Below are positions 45,171 to 53,424 of a DNA stretch of 64,000 bases, piece by piece; the stretch's first letter is position 1, and every line of letters starts with the position of its first letter. The stretch is from the NCBI RefSeq assembly GCF_050433565.1, contig NZ_JBNPWZ010000002.1, forward strand, positions 186,001 to 250,000, in the 5' to 3' direction. The notes beneath the pieces are model-generated. The model was not told the DNA's origin, did no database searches, and was given only the letters and a program-made list of their open reading frames with translations. Origin of the DNA: Ornithinibacillus bavariensis. GTDB taxonomy: Bacteria; Bacillota; Bacilli; Bacillales; Amphibacillaceae. The translations under genes and the position numbers were made by a program.

Positions 45171-45674
45171 TTAATAATTCATTTCTAAAGCGTTGTTCGC
45201 GTTCATGACATCATGCTCTAATAGCTTCTTTAAGTCATATGCTGGATACATATTATTTTCGTACATATAATTGAACACATTTGCATGGCATTTTATCGCT
45301 TTTTGCAAGTGGTTTGTCAATGTCTCACGGACTGCAGGGGTAGCAGTTTCTGTGATAGCATTAGCATAGTTACGTACACTTGTTTTAGCTAGTGCCAATA
45401 AGTCTCCTGCATAGAAGCCAGTCCCTAATTCTAATGGATTGGCAATATCTGCTCTAGGTGCCATTCCATAAAATTGAAGTAGCTCCCTAATATTGGCTTC
45501 TAAATCCATAATCGTGTTTTGATAAAGTGAACGCAGTCTTTGATCTTGAACGTCCACGATTGATTTCTTCAGCTTCATTAATCCATTGGATTGAGAAGCT
45601 ACTAATTCGTGAATTTCGAGTGTCTCGTGATAAGCGAGGTGCCTTGGTCTTCTGTCCATTGATTCTTCCATCAT
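45171..45674 (-). CDS. Spore coat protein, CotF family
   Basis: This 167-residue protein matches the coat F domain: an N-terminal YHETLEIHELVASQSNGLMKL helix and a C-terminal segment YMYENNMYPAYDLKKLLEHD. CotF-family proteins (CotF, YraF, YraG) are ferritin-like helical bundles found in spore coats. GGGGGAAAT precedes the Met-Met start. A mother-cell sigma promoter is expected but I cannot point to one with confidence. It supports the spore-forming nature of the host. Confidence 0.85.
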   Translation of the reverse strand: MMEESMDRRPRHLAYHETLEIHELVASQSNGLMKLKKSIVDVQDQRLRSLYQNTIMDLEANIRELLQFYGMAPRADIANPLELGTGFYAGDLLALAKTSVRNYANAITETATPAVRETLTNHLQKAIKCHANVFNYMYENNMYPAYDLKKLLEHDVMNANNALEMNY

Positions 45675-45865
45675 ATTTCCCCCTAGTAAGTAGTCATTTT
45701 AACTATATTCTCGGTTCTTATGGAAAGAAGCTTGTTAGGTCGAAATTAGGCGAATATCATGTAGTTTTGACAGGTATATTGCCATTGCAAATTAACTGAA
45801 TTAAAATAATTAATAGAATATTGTAACAGAACAGTCATCATATAACATTGGAAGGGGATTGTTAA

Positions 45866-47476
45866 ATGAATTCAGATTCAAATGTAGTTGATGGACTTTC
45901 TGGTTTATTGGAACGTGCACGGAGAAACACATTAGGTGATCTCCTAGTAAGAACAAGGGAACGGGTTCCTGAGAAGTTTGCCTTAGCCTACCGTGATAAG
46001 CGGTTAAATTATGAGGAACTGGATGATTTGGTCAATCAAACTGCACATGCTTTTCTTGGAAGCGGAATGAAAAAAGGAGATATGATTACGGTCATGTCTA
46101 AAAATAGTCTGGATTTTGTTATCGTTAATTTCGCCCTATCTCGAATAGGTGCAGTAATGATTCCCATTAATTACATGCTAACAAAAGATGATGTTACCTT
46201 CATATTAAAGCATGCTGGTGTAATTGGGTTAATCGCTTCTGAGGAATATGCTCCAGTGTTAGAACTAGCAGCTATGGGAATGGATATTCAGTTTCGCTAT
46301 TTAATGGATATGGATGAGGGAGAAAGGCAGGCAGAATTTCTCGAAGAATGGATACCGTTACATATTGGACGTCAGGATCAACCATTCCATTATGTAGATG
46401 CGGAAATATCTGATGATGATCTAGCTCATGTGTTATACACTAGTGGTACAGAATCAAGGCCCAAGGGAGTAATGCTAACTCATAAGAGTATTATAAGTGA
46501 GTATGTTAGCTGTATTGTAGATGGGAAAATGTCTGAAGAGGACGTACTTATTCATGCCCTTCCTATGTACCATAGTGCCCAGCTCCACTGCTTTTTGGGA
46601 CCGAGTATTTATTTAGGCTCAAGTGGAATTATTTTGGATGGTGCAAGTCCGGAAATGATACTACGTACGATTGAAAAAGAGGGAGCAACACAACTGTTTT
46701 GCCCACCAACCGTGTGGATTGCATTATTAAGACATCCAGAATTTGATACTCGTGATTTGTCTACATTAGAAAAATGTTATTATGGTGCAGCCATTATGCC
46801 ACGAGAGGTGTTAAAGGAATTATCTGAAAGGTTACCAAATGCCCGGTTTTGGAATTTTTATGGGCAAACCGAGGTTTCTCCGTTAGCAACCGCATTACAG
46901 CCAGAGGATCAACTACGGAAGCTCGGCTCAGCAGGTAAGCCAACATTGAATTTGCAAACAAGAATTGTGGATGAGCATGATCAAGAGGTAGCACGAGGAG
47001 AAGTTGGTGAAATAGTTCACCGTACTCCTCATGCAATGAAGGGATATTTACACGATCCTATAAAGACTGCAGAAGCCTTTCGTGGTGGATGGTTTCATAG
47101 TGGTGATTTAGGTGTTATGGATGAAGAAGGATATATTACAATTATTGATCGGAAGAAAGATATGATAAATACTGGTGGTGTAAATGTTTCGAGTCGGGAA
47201 GTGGAAGAAACAATCTACCAATTAGATGGAGTGTCAGAAGTTGCAGTAATCGGCATACCCGACAAATATTGGATTGAAGCAGTAACTGCAATTATCGTTC
47301 CAAAGGAAGGGGCTAGTTTGACCGAAGAAAAGGTAATGCATTTCTGCAGAAAAGTCCTATCAACATTCAAAGTACCAAAGTATATTGCCTTCACAGACTT
47401 CTTACCAAAGAACCCAAGTGGAAAAGTATTGAAACGAGAATTACGTAAAGAATATGAAGGATTAGGAGATGTATAG
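45866..47476 (+). CDS. Acyl-CoA synthetase / long-chain fatty-acid-CoA ligase
   Basis: This ANL-superfamily ligase adenylates a carboxylic acid and transfers it to CoA. The 536-residue protein has the P-loop-like LYTSGTESRPKGVMLTH, the adenine-binding FYGQTEVSPLAT, the hinge WFHSGDLGVMDEEGYI plus DRKKDMINTGG, and the C-terminal catalytic Lys in NPSGKVLKRELRK. The acid is unknown; the sequence is of the medium/long-chain FadD3 or DltA-independent AMP-ligase style. AAGGGGAT precedes the ATG. It is not in an obvious beta-oxidation operon. Confidence 0.9.
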   Translation: MNSDSNVVDGLSGLLERARRNTLGDLLVRTRERVPEKFALAYRDKRLNYEELDDLVNQTAHAFLGSGMKKGDMITVMSKNSLDFVIVNFALSRIGAVMIPINYMLTKDDVTFILKHAGVIGLIASEEYAPVLELAAMGMDIQFRYLMDMDEGERQAEFLEEWIPLHIGRQDQPFHYVDAEISDDDLAHVLYTSGTESRPKGVMLTHKSIISEYVSCIVDGKMSEEDVLIHALPMYHSAQLHCFLGPSIYLGSSGIILDGASPEMILRTIEKEGATQLFCPPTVWIALLRHPEFDTRDLSTLEKCYYGAAIMPREVLKELSERLPNARFWNFYGQTEVSPLATALQPEDQLRKLGSAGKPTLNLQTRIVDEHDQEVARGEVGEIVHRTPHAMKGYLHDPIKTAEAFRGGWFHSGDLGVMDEEGYITIIDRKKDMINTGGVNVSSREVEETIYQLDGVSEVAVIGIPDKYWIEAVTAIIVPKEGASLTEEKVMHFCRKVLSTFKVPKYIAFTDFLPKNPSGKVLKRELRKEYEGLGDV

Positions 47477-47550
47477 ATGCAACAATATCCTTCTAAAATT
47501 TGGATATATTAGACAAAAATAATAGCTGGTCTGTAAGATATCAAAAGGAT

Positions 47551-47591
47551 AAACACCTCTATTTTTGAAATACTAGTTAGAGGAGGTGTTT
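47551..47591 (+). terminator. Hairpin that includes the ribosome site of the 46-aa gene
   Basis: AAACACCTC (47551-47559) pairs with GAGGTGTTT (47583-47591), placing the AGGAGGTG ribosome site (47581-47588) in the 3' arm. It can end read-through from the ligase gene or mask that ribosome site. An AATACTA at 47569-47575 in the loop resembles a sigma-G -10, with GGATA 17 bases upstream. Confidence 0.55.
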
Positions 47592-47593
47592 TT

Positions 47594-47734
47594 ATGGCAG
47601 AGAAAAGCGATAATTGGAGTAAAAAACGAATTATTTCTAGTGTTAATCCTCAGGGTTTAACGGAAGAAACAGCTAACCACCGACCAAAGTCACAATTAGA
47701 AGATCGAGCGAAGAAAAAGAATACAAGGATTTAA
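47594..47734 (+). CDS. Small basic protein, 46 residues, possible spore protein
   Basis: The frame reads MAEKSDNWSKKRIISSVNPQ at the start and ends DRAKKKNTRI, with no membrane segment. Its ribosome site AGGAGGTG is near perfect, 5-6 bases before the ATG. It is followed 5 bases later by csgA, so both are likely expressed together in the developing spore. I cannot match it to a named SASP family; size, charge and neighbour suggest a minor spore protein. The ribosome site is in a hairpin (47551-47591). Confidence 0.65.
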   Translation: MAEKSDNWSKKRIISSVNPQGLTEETANHRPKSQLEDRAKKKNTRI

Positions 47735-47739
47735 AGTGG

Positions 47740-47997
47740 GTGAGCATAATCGATCATACATTAATGTATTTAAGAGAATCACTATCCAATTACGAGAATA
47801 ATGAATTAAGTCAATCCATTTACAACAAATTGGTGCACAACTCCTATTCAAGTGAAGCGGACTTTGTTGAAGATCTAAATGATAAGGAAATGCAATACTT
47901 GAATCATATACTTGAGCGAGAAATTCATTATGCAGAGAACGTGCAGGATGATTTACGAATACAACAATTGTGTGAGGTATATGAACTAATTTTTTGA
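47740..47997 (+). CDS. csgA: Sigma-G-dependent sporulation protein CsgA
   Basis: This 85-residue protein matches B. subtilis CsgA in its main phrases: TLMYLRESLSNYENNE, ADFVEDLNDKEMQYLNHILE and the LCEVYELIF end. CsgA is a small acid-soluble spore protein made in the forespore under sigma-G. The GTG at 47740 has only a weak ribosome site, so translation may be coupled to the 46-residue gene 5 bases upstream. It is acidic, about the normal length. Confidence 0.85.
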   Translation: MSIIDHTLMYLRESLSNYENNELSQSIYNKLVHNSYSSEADFVEDLNDKEMQYLNHILEREIHYAENVQDDLRIQQLCEVYELIF

Positions 47998-48049
47998 GGT
48001 AAACTATAGTCAGAATAGCCCAATTTCCTCGATTGGATGATATTAACAT

Positions 48050-48078
48050 TGCTATTTCAGATTATAAGTAGTACGATA
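48050..48078 (+). promoter_or_regulatory. Candidate promoter of the structured RNA
   Basis: TTGCTA (48050-48055), 17 bases, TACGAT (48073-48078). Transcription would begin near 48085. Confidence 0.45.
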
Positions 48079-48084
48079 AGAATA

Positions 48085-48316
48085 CAAGCTACGATGTTCG
48101 TATTTCATTAAGTTTTAACCTCTAAATGAAATATAGGGAGTTTTATATCGGAGCTCTAATGTCGAGCCGCCATGGTAGAGCGGAAGGCAGGAAAGCTTCT
48201 GCAAACACCCACTTGGTGAAGTGGTGGTTTAAAACTTTTTATTTCAAATACGGCATATGTGGCTATTGAATAGTTAATGAAGCGACCAGTTTCCCTAGGG
48301 AGGCTGGTCATTTTTG
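48085..48316 (+). ncRNA. Candidate structured non-coding RNA, about 230 nt
   Basis: The ends pair over a long distance: AGCTAC with GTGGCT, ATG with CAT, TCGTATTT (48099-48106) with AAATACGG, then AAGTTTTAACC (48111-48121) with GGTTTAAAACTT (48227-48238). Inside are three local hairpins (CCGC/GCGG at 48168-48184, GCAG/CTGC at 48188-48203, CCACTT/AAGTGG at 48210-48225). A terminator follows (48285-48316). No frame is open across it. The closing helix with ATGTTCG and CGGCAT at the ends recalls 6S RNA; a leader riboswitch of the VOC gene is the other reading. This explains most of the 457-base gap 47998-48454. Confidence 0.45.
48285..48316 (+). terminator. Terminator of the structured RNA
   Basis: GACCAGTTTCC and GGAGGCTGGTC pair over 11 positions with two G-T pairs, followed by ATTTTTG. 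Confidence 0.85.
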
Positions 48317-48454
48317 TATGAGTACATTCATGAAATGGACAAACAGGACCATTACAACGAAGCTATAAGTAAAAGTTTTCAGATATTATTTGCTATTTGT
48401 ATTATTAATGTTTCGCTCTTTCCATTATGCTAGAAATAAAAGGGGGAGAAGTAG

Positions 48455-48823
48455 ATGAATTTTTATTATGAAAAATTTGATCATGTACAGATAGCTGCTC
48501 CAAAAGGAAGCGAAGAAATTGCTAGAGAATTTTATCAAGGGATATTAAAATTTGCGGAAGTGGAAAAGCCTGCAAATTTACAGAAACGCGGTGGAGCGTG
48601 GTTTAGTGCTGGTAATATTCACATCCACGTAGGAATAGAAGAGCCATTTTATCCTGCGAAAAAGGCACATCCGGCGATTTTAGTAAACAACCTTAAGGGC
48701 TTTATGGATTATCTAGATACAAAAAAAGTAAGCTATACTGTTGATGAAAATTTACCTGGAGCACAGCGTTTTTATTTAGCAGATCCATTTGGAAATCGTT
48801 TGGAATTTTTAGAATGGGACTAA
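48455..48823 (+). CDS. VOC-superfamily (glyoxalase-like) protein
   Basis: This 122-residue vicinal-oxygen-chelate protein opens with FDHVQIAAPKGSEEIAREFY and ends RFYLADPFGNRLEFLEWD, giving the usual His and Glu metal positions. Members act as lyases, dioxygenases or drug-binding proteins; nothing here sets the substrate. GGGGGAG precedes the ATG. The structured RNA and its terminator lie about 140 bases upstream, so leader control is possible. Confidence 0.82.
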   Translation: MNFYYEKFDHVQIAAPKGSEEIAREFYQGILKFAEVEKPANLQKRGGAWFSAGNIHIHVGIEEPFYPAKKAHPAILVNNLKGFMDYLDTKKVSYTVDENLPGAQRFYLADPFGNRLEFLEWD

Positions 48824-48832
48824 TGTAATTAG

Positions 48833-48866
48833 GGATTTCTCAAAGCTTATGAGAAATCCTTTTTTT
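48833..48866 (+). terminator. Terminator after the VOC gene
   Basis: GGATTTCTCA (48833-48842) pairs with TGAGAAATCC (48850-48859), then TTTTTTT. Confidence 0.92.
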
Positions 48867-48917
48867 ATGGTAGAATTATTAGAAAAATAAGTTAGGTAGT
48901 CAACAGGGGGAAATAAA

Positions 48918-49868
48918 TTGAAAAAGAAGCTACGTATAATAGGTGGTATATTAATTGGTATCATCGTTGTTGGATTAGTAATTGGTGGGAATTATTTTTA
49001 TGGGGTAGGTATAAAGAGAGGAACAGAAGTAGAGCTACATAGTGAGCCTGCAAGTGTCAATGCTCAAGCTACTGAAACTGCTTTATCAATAATTGAAGAG
49101 GCTGAAAAGTGGTATAGTGAGCAGGTACCCGAGGTTATCGAAATTACTTCATATGATGATTTAACCCTAAAGGCAGGATTTTTAAAGAATGAGGCAAATA
49201 CAGGAAAAGCAGTAATACTTGCACATGGATATCGTGGTACAAGGGAAACAATGGATGATTTGGTAAAATTTTATTATGACAATGGTTTTGATGTGCTACT
49301 ACCAGATGCAAGAGGACACGGTGAGAGTGAAGGGGAATACATAGGCTATGGATGGCATGATCGACTAGATTACTTACGTTGGATTGACCTTCTCATTCAG
49401 ACGTATGATGAAGACCAAATAGTACTACATGGAAATTCGATGGGAGCTGCACTTGTTTTAATGACGAGTGGGGAAGTGCTTCCTGATGAAGTCAAAGGGA
49501 TTGTGGCTGATAGTGGTTATACAACAGTTAAAGAGGAGCTTCGACATCAGCTTAAATACTTGTATCATCTCCCATCATTCCCGATATTAGATGTGACAAG
49601 TGTCATTACTAAGGTTAGGGCTGGTTACTATTTCGGAGAGGCATCTGCTTTAGAACAAGTAAAAAAGAATACAAAACCACTCTTTATTATACATGGGGAT
49701 GCTGATGAATTAGTACCTACAGAAATGGCACATGAGCTTTTCGAAGCAGCGGGAGGGGACAAACAATTATGGATTGTACCGAATGCTGGTCATACAAAGG
49801 CCTATACAGTTGCTACGGAAGAGTTTCAAGAAAGATTAGTAAACTTTTTAGATGAAATTCTAGATTAG
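48918..49868 (+). CDS. Membrane-anchored alpha/beta hydrolase (YqkD-like), paralogue 1
   Basis: An N-terminal signal-anchor (residues about 5-27) precedes an extracellular alpha/beta hydrolase with LAHGYRGTRETMDDL, ARGHGESEGEYIGYG, the nucleophile elbow HGNSMGAALVLM, acid in HGDADELVPTEMA and His in NAGHTKAY. The TTG start at 48918 is supported by AGGGGGAAA. It belongs to the Bacillus YqkD type; the natural ester or peptide substrate is unknown. A close paralogue lies at 61458, sharing length and motifs. Confidence 0.85.
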   Translation: MKKKLRIIGGILIGIIVVGLVIGGNYFYGVGIKRGTEVELHSEPASVNAQATETALSIIEEAEKWYSEQVPEVIEITSYDDLTLKAGFLKNEANTGKAVILAHGYRGTRETMDDLVKFYYDNGFDVLLPDARGHGESEGEYIGYGWHDRLDYLRWIDLLIQTYDEDQIVLHGNSMGAALVLMTSGEVLPDEVKGIVADSGYTTVKEELRHQLKYLYHLPSFPILDVTSVITKVRAGYYFGEASALEQVKKNTKPLFIIHGDADELVPTEMAHELFEAAGGDKQLWIVPNAGHTKAYTVATEEFQERLVNFLDEILD

Positions 49869-49892
49869 CGGAAAAACTGAAATCGTTTAAAA

Positions 49893-49930
49893 AGGGAAGG
49901 TAATTTTTAAAAATTATCTTCCTTTCATAC
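49893..49930. terminator. Bidirectional terminator
   Basis: A stem of about 14 bp (AGGGAAGGTAATTTTT side and AAATTATCTTCCTT side) lies between convergent genes. Confidence 0.8.
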
Positions 49931-49969
49931 TTTTTTTGGAGCTTTGTTTTGCTTAATCTTGAGTAACTT

Positions 49970-50422
49970 TTAGCTCCTTAAGAGATACTCCATAACTAAT
50001 TCCCCTTCTATTGTCTCTTCCGTCATATGAAAGCCCACTTTTTCATAAAAGGCAATAGCCCCTTTATTTTCTGGTACGACGGATAACCGAATCCGTTCAC
50101 AGTCTTCATGCTTAGCAATCATTCCAATCAGTGCTTCCATTGCTTTTAATCCATACCCCTTACCCTGGTATTCTCTACCAATCATAAAACGAGGAATCCA
50201 GTGCTTGTCTTCAGAATCGTTTTCTGGAATATATTCCACAGCTGCAACACCAATAACGTTGTCTTCATGATAAATAGCATATGGTGTAAAAGTTTCATCC
50301 ACATAAGCCCATGCTATGGTAGCGATATTCCTGGCAATAAAATTCTTTTGTTCTTCCGTAACTTCAAGTCGCACACATTCCCGGATATTTTCCTTTGTTA
50401 TTTGGGTTATTTTAATCCTCAC
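49970..50422 (-). CDS. GNAT acetyltransferase, BltD/PaiA-like
   Basis: This 150-residue GNAT shows the acetyl-CoA loop REYQGKGYGLKAMEALI and the end motif LSVVPENKGAIAFYEKVGF. The N-terminal ENIRECVRLEVTEEQKNFIA with the IPRFMIG strand is like spermidine/spermine acetyltransferases (BltD), so a polyamine is a fair guess for its substrate. It sits 12 bases after the nucleotidyltransferase gene on the same strand, likely one transcript with maf. Confidence 0.82.
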   Translation of the reverse strand: MRIKITQITKENIRECVRLEVTEEQKNFIARNIATIAWAYVDETFTPYAIYHEDNVIGVAAVEYIPENDSEDKHWIPRFMIGREYQGKGYGLKAMEALIGMIAKHEDCERIRLSVVPENKGAIAFYEKVGFHMTEETIEGELVMEYLLRS

Positions 50423-50434
50423 GATTTAATTCTC

Positions 50435-51001
50435 CTATTCTGTGAAATAAGTAACCTTGTACCATTTGGATTTCCAATTTTTCTTATGTATTCGAGAATG
50501 GTAGATTTTCATTCTATCCTCCGATTGTTTAAAAAAAGGTGTTGGTCGAACGGTTAAGGATAATACATCTGTAACACCATGTGGACAAACGAGGAGGATT
50601 TCTCCATCTTCAGTTCGCTTTACTCCTAACGAAGTAACCGTCTCGGGGAACTTAGCGATGGCATCCACGGTACTTTTATAAGGTTCGAGATTATTGATAT
50701 GATGCATACGTGCTTCATTCTTAACAGACCAGGGGACAGAAGGCATGAGCTTTTTTAGTCTTTGTTCGTAGTCTTTTTCAATCGATTCCTCCAAATTATT
50801 TGGGTCAAAATAGACGACATCTACATCATCAATGATTGTCGGTTCCTTAAATTCATGTAGTACATCCCAAATTTTTGAACGAACAAATCCAGCGCAAATC
50901 CACCAATCAGGAAGCTGCATTGTTTGCGCAGCGTTAATAATTGCCATCATCTCGGAATCGTTTTGGATTACTTTTAGGATATCTTGTTCACTTTTAAGCA
51001 T
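50435..51001 (-). CDS. Nucleotidyltransferase-fold protein (NTP_transf_6 / DUF925 family)
   Basis: This 188-residue protein has the family start DWWICAGFVRSKIWDVLH and the acidic pair in IDDVDVVYFDP that resembles a DxD metal site of nucleotidyltransferases. It is found in many bacteria; the transferred group and target are not known. It lies 13 bases after maf and 12 before the GNAT gene, suggesting co-transcription. No membrane segment. Confidence 0.8.
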   Translation of the reverse strand: MLKSEQDILKVIQNDSEMMAIINAAQTMQLPDWWICAGFVRSKIWDVLHEFKEPTIIDDVDVVYFDPNNLEESIEKDYEQRLKKLMPSVPWSVKNEARMHHINNLEPYKSTVDAIAKFPETVTSLGVKRTEDGEILLVCPHGVTDVLSLTVRPTPFFKQSEDRMKIYHSRIHKKNWKSKWYKVTYFTE

Positions 51002-51014
51002 GTAGATTGTCTCC

Positions 51015-51596
51015 TTAGCATCTAGTAGGATTAGGTACTATTTGAAATTGTTTTAGTTCTCGAACTACACGAGAGATCGGTAAACCCATCACATTAAAAT
51101 AGTCACCTATAATGTTTTTTACTAATACAGCACCTTGGCTCTGGATACCATATGCCCCAGCTTTATCAAAAGGATCCTTTGTTGCAATATATTCTTTGAT
51201 TTCTTCGATCTCCAATGGCCAAAACTCCACCATCGTCCTTTCAACAAAAGAAATTTCTTTTGTTAGGGAACGGATCATGACTCCGGTATATACTTCATGC
51301 ACGTTCCCGCTTAGGCTTCTAAGCATTGTGAGGGCTTCATCACTATTTTTGGGTTTTCCATAAATGCGTCCTTGAAACGATACGACTGTATCTGCTGCAA
51401 GGATAACCTCGTCTTCATAGATAGTTATACTTTTAGCTTTGTTAATCGCAAGCTGTTCTACTTTTTGAGCTGGTTCTACCGTAGTAATGGTGGATTCGTC
51501 AAACTCTTGCTTACGAACAGTAAACGCTAGATTGACGAGTTCTAGAAGCTCTCTTCTTCTCGGTGAAGAAGAAGCTAAAATAAGCTTAGGAACCAT
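51015..51596 (-). CDS. maf: Maf family nucleoside triphosphate pyrophosphatase
   Basis: Maf hydrolyses dTTP, UTP and modified nucleotides to monophosphates. The 193-residue protein has KLILASSSPRRRELLELV, the AADTVV motif and GDYFNVMGLPISRV at the end, as in dTTP/UTP pyrophosphatases. ATG 51596 is used because CGGAGGTAA lies just before it; an earlier in-frame ATG at 51620 would overlap that site. In B. subtilis maf sits beside mreBCD; here it is followed by a nucleotidyltransferase-fold gene instead. Confidence 0.92.
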   Translation of the reverse strand: MVPKLILASSSPRRRELLELVNLAFTVRKQEFDESTITTVEPAQKVEQLAINKAKSITIYEDEVILAADTVVSFQGRIYGKPKNSDEALTMLRSLSGNVHEVYTGVMIRSLTKEISFVERTMVEFWPLEIEEIKEYIATKDPFDKAGAYGIQSQGAVLVKNIIGDYFNVMGLPISRVVRELKQFQIVPNPTRC

Positions 51597-51765
51597 GAAA
51601 TTACCTCCGAATAAAGTCATAAAAAAATCCTATGATAAGTATACTAAATCCGAATGTTAAAAGGGAATTTTTTCTGTCACTAAGATTTTAACCCTATACT
51701 TTATGGGATATATCTGATATTTTGTTGTATATACATAATCAATGAGTAGTAAAGGGGGGAATATT

Positions 51766-52035
51766 GTGGAGGCACCACAAGAAACAAATGGTAAGGCTGT
51801 TGCAGCATTAGTTTTAGGAATTCTATCATTAGTAATACCTTATATTGGATTTATTTTTGGAATTATTGGCCTTGTACTTGCGAATATTAGTGTAAAAGAA
51901 ATTACATTATCGGGACAATCCGGAAGAGGTCTTGCCATTGCGGGACGTGTGACTAGTATTATTTGTCTGTCTCTGTATGGAGTATTTTTATTACTAGTAC
52001 TAATTTTTGTAGTAATATTCTCTTTTTACTATTAA
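51766..52035 (+). CDS. Small DUF4190-type membrane protein
   Basis: This 89-residue protein has two membrane helices around the phrase GKAVAALVLGILSLVIPYIG and GRGLAIAGRVTSIICL, the two halves typical of DUF4190. GTG 51766 is preferred because AAAGGGGGG lies 6 bases before it, while the ATG at 51742 precedes that site. It is monocistronic and ends at a very long terminator stem. Function is unknown. Confidence 0.75.
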   Translation: MEAPQETNGKAVAALVLGILSLVIPYIGFIFGIIGLVLANISVKEITLSGQSGRGLAIAGRVTSIICLSLYGVFLLLVLIFVVIFSFYY

Positions 52036-52087
52036 TAAATAGGAATGCCAGGTATCAGAATATTGGAGCCTGGCATTCCTATTTATT
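52034..52087 (+). terminator. Long terminator after the DUF4190 gene
   Basis: A perfect 19-bp stem (52034-52052 with 52069-52087) overlaps the stop codon. Confidence 0.85.
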
Positions 52088-52343
52088 AGGAGTTTATTGA
52101 ATGTATAATTCTTATTCTGCTCTAATTGGTGCAATTAGTTTTCTTGATGTATAATTAGCATTATTAAGAAAATTAATTAAACATGCTTTTATCAGTTGGT
52201 GGAGTAATACAACAACAAGTGTGGGCAATGTTACATATTGGACGTTTGGAAAGGTAGAAAGAGAGGTAGGACCATGCTAACCGTCTATTTCATCTATTAA
52301 ACGGTGACGGAATTATTTCCGGTTGTGAAACACTGATTGATTA

Positions 52344-52463
52344 GGGAAGTATTTTTAAAAGCACCACTATTGATAAGTGGATCGGAATCACCGCACTTTT
52401 TGCGGGTGATGAACATAAATCATTATGTAGTCCATGAAATACAAACGTATTGATTAAATATAC
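52344..52463 (+). pseudogene. Remnant of an alpha/beta hydrolase gene
   Basis: A short open stretch reads EVFLKAPLLISGSESPHFLR and continues about 20 residues to a stop. This is the strand and Asp-region style of an alpha/beta hydrolase (PLLLVGSESPxFL). No start, nucleophile or His region remains. The rest of 52088-52538 holds no gene I can support; a 24-codon frame at 52183 is not convincing. Confidence 0.35.
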
Positions 52464-52538
52464 TAGAGACTAATTTAGTAAGGCTTCACTATCATGTGAA
52501 GCAATGAGTGGGTGATACATAATTAGGGGGAGAGTATT

Positions 52539-53105
52539 ATGAAAAAAGTCTTGTTTTTTGCATATCCAACCTATGTTGATTTTGAAATTGCACATACATT
52601 ATTCTTCTTAAGAAAGCTTGGTAAAGCATTAATAACAACAGCAACTATTGATGGTCATGAAGTAGAAAGCCTTGGAGGGCTTATCACAAAGGCGCATTTA
52701 TCACTACCAGAAGTTACACTAGCTGATTATGATTTACTATTAATCTCTGGAGGAGATAACGTAGGAGAAGTTATGGAAGATCATACTGTTCAGGATTTTT
52801 TGTGCAAAGCAAATTCATTACAAATGCCAATTGCCGCAATGTGTGGTTCTTCTGTATTTCTCGCTCAAGCAGGACTTTTAAAAGGGAAAAGCTTTACATG
52901 TAATGCGATAACTTTTGAAAAATTTAAGAGCCATTTCGAAGGTGCAGAATATACGGGCAATCGAGTTGAAGTATTGGATAATATTATTACTGCAAAAGGG
53001 GCTGCATTTCCAGAATTTACGATAGCAGTCATTGATAAATTGGGATTATGGAAGGATGAAGATCAGCGTAATGGTGCATTGCTTTTTTCTAAAGGAGAGG
53101 CATAA
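52539..53105 (+). CDS. DJ-1/PfpI family protein
   Basis: This 188-residue protein has the DJ-1/PfpI fold: KKVLFFAYPTYVDFEIAHTL, then LLISGGDNVGEV, and the nucleophile elbow AAMCGSSVFLAQAGLL with the reactive Cys. Relatives act in glyoxal detoxification, deglycation, or as ThiJ-like proteins; the Bacillus type here is closest to YoaZ/YraA style members. AATTAGGGGGAGAG precedes the ATG. Monocistronic; the type I toxin locus follows. Confidence 0.85.
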   Translation: MKKVLFFAYPTYVDFEIAHTLFFLRKLGKALITTATIDGHEVESLGGLITKAHLSLPEVTLADYDLLLISGGDNVGEVMEDHTVQDFLCKANSLQMPIAAMCGSSVFLAQAGLLKGKSFTCNAITFEKFKSHFEGAEYTGNRVEVLDNIITAKGAAFPEFTIAVIDKLGLWKDEDQRNGALLFSKGEA

Positions 53106-53160
53106 ATGAGTAACTGACGAAACGAAAACGCAATAAAGTGATGCAATTTTCAAAAAAGTG

Positions 53161-53190
53161 TTGTGCCGGGCATATCCCATTCTGTATAAT
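53161..53190 (+). promoter_or_regulatory. Promoter of the candidate antitoxin RNA
   Basis: TTGTGC (53161-53166), 18 bases, TATAAT (53185-53190), start expected near 53197. It directs transcription toward the toxin gene. Confidence 0.65.
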
Positions 53191-53196
53191 AAACTT

Positions 53197-53347
53197 TGGG
53201 AGTGTCCGAAGGCTTGTAGCATGGAAGAGGCGAGTCGTAAGCAGCAACTTACGACTCGAACAGTTACATAGGCTTCGGCGACTTCCGTACATGGTGAAAA
53301 AGGTAATTATCCTGTTTCTTATGCAGAGTCAGGGTGATTACTTTTTT
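53197..53347 (+). ncRNA. Candidate type I antitoxin RNA
   Basis: The RNA would run from the TATAAT promoter through a long imperfect hairpin of about 90 nt (53198-53289, apex CGAGTCGTAAG/CTTACGACTCG) to a terminator stem (53292-53303 with 53330-53341 approximately, GTAATTATCCTG/CAGGGTGATTAC) with seven T. Its 3' end is antisense to the last codons and 3' end of the toxin mRNA, the arrangement of RatA and SR4 type antitoxins. No protein is evident. Confidence 0.55.
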
Positions 53348-53424
53348 TCACGGGTGTTCACAACCAACAACACAAGTGTTGAGAACGCTAACATTAACTC
53401 AAGGGTCTTGTCAATTGGAATCAC
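53338..53424 (-). CDS. Type I toxin, putative holin-like (Hol_Tox/TxpA-like), 28 residues
   Basis: On the minus strand GTG at 53424 opens MIPIDKTLELMLAFSTLVLL and on to TREKK before TAA: a short N-terminus, one membrane helix and a basic tail, the signature of TxpA/BsrG-like 'putative holin-like toxins' that insert in the membrane. AAAGGGG lies 8-9 bases upstream. A TATAAT at 53519-53514 gives a leader of about 80 nt. The mRNA shares its terminator hairpin with the convergent RNA. Confidence 0.72.
   Translation of the reverse strand: MIPIDKTLELMLAFSTLVLLVVNTREKK

Noticed and set aside
48085..48316. Structured RNA as T-box, TPP, FMN, lysine or cobalamin riboswitch
   Set aside because: None of the conserved cores of these classes is present.
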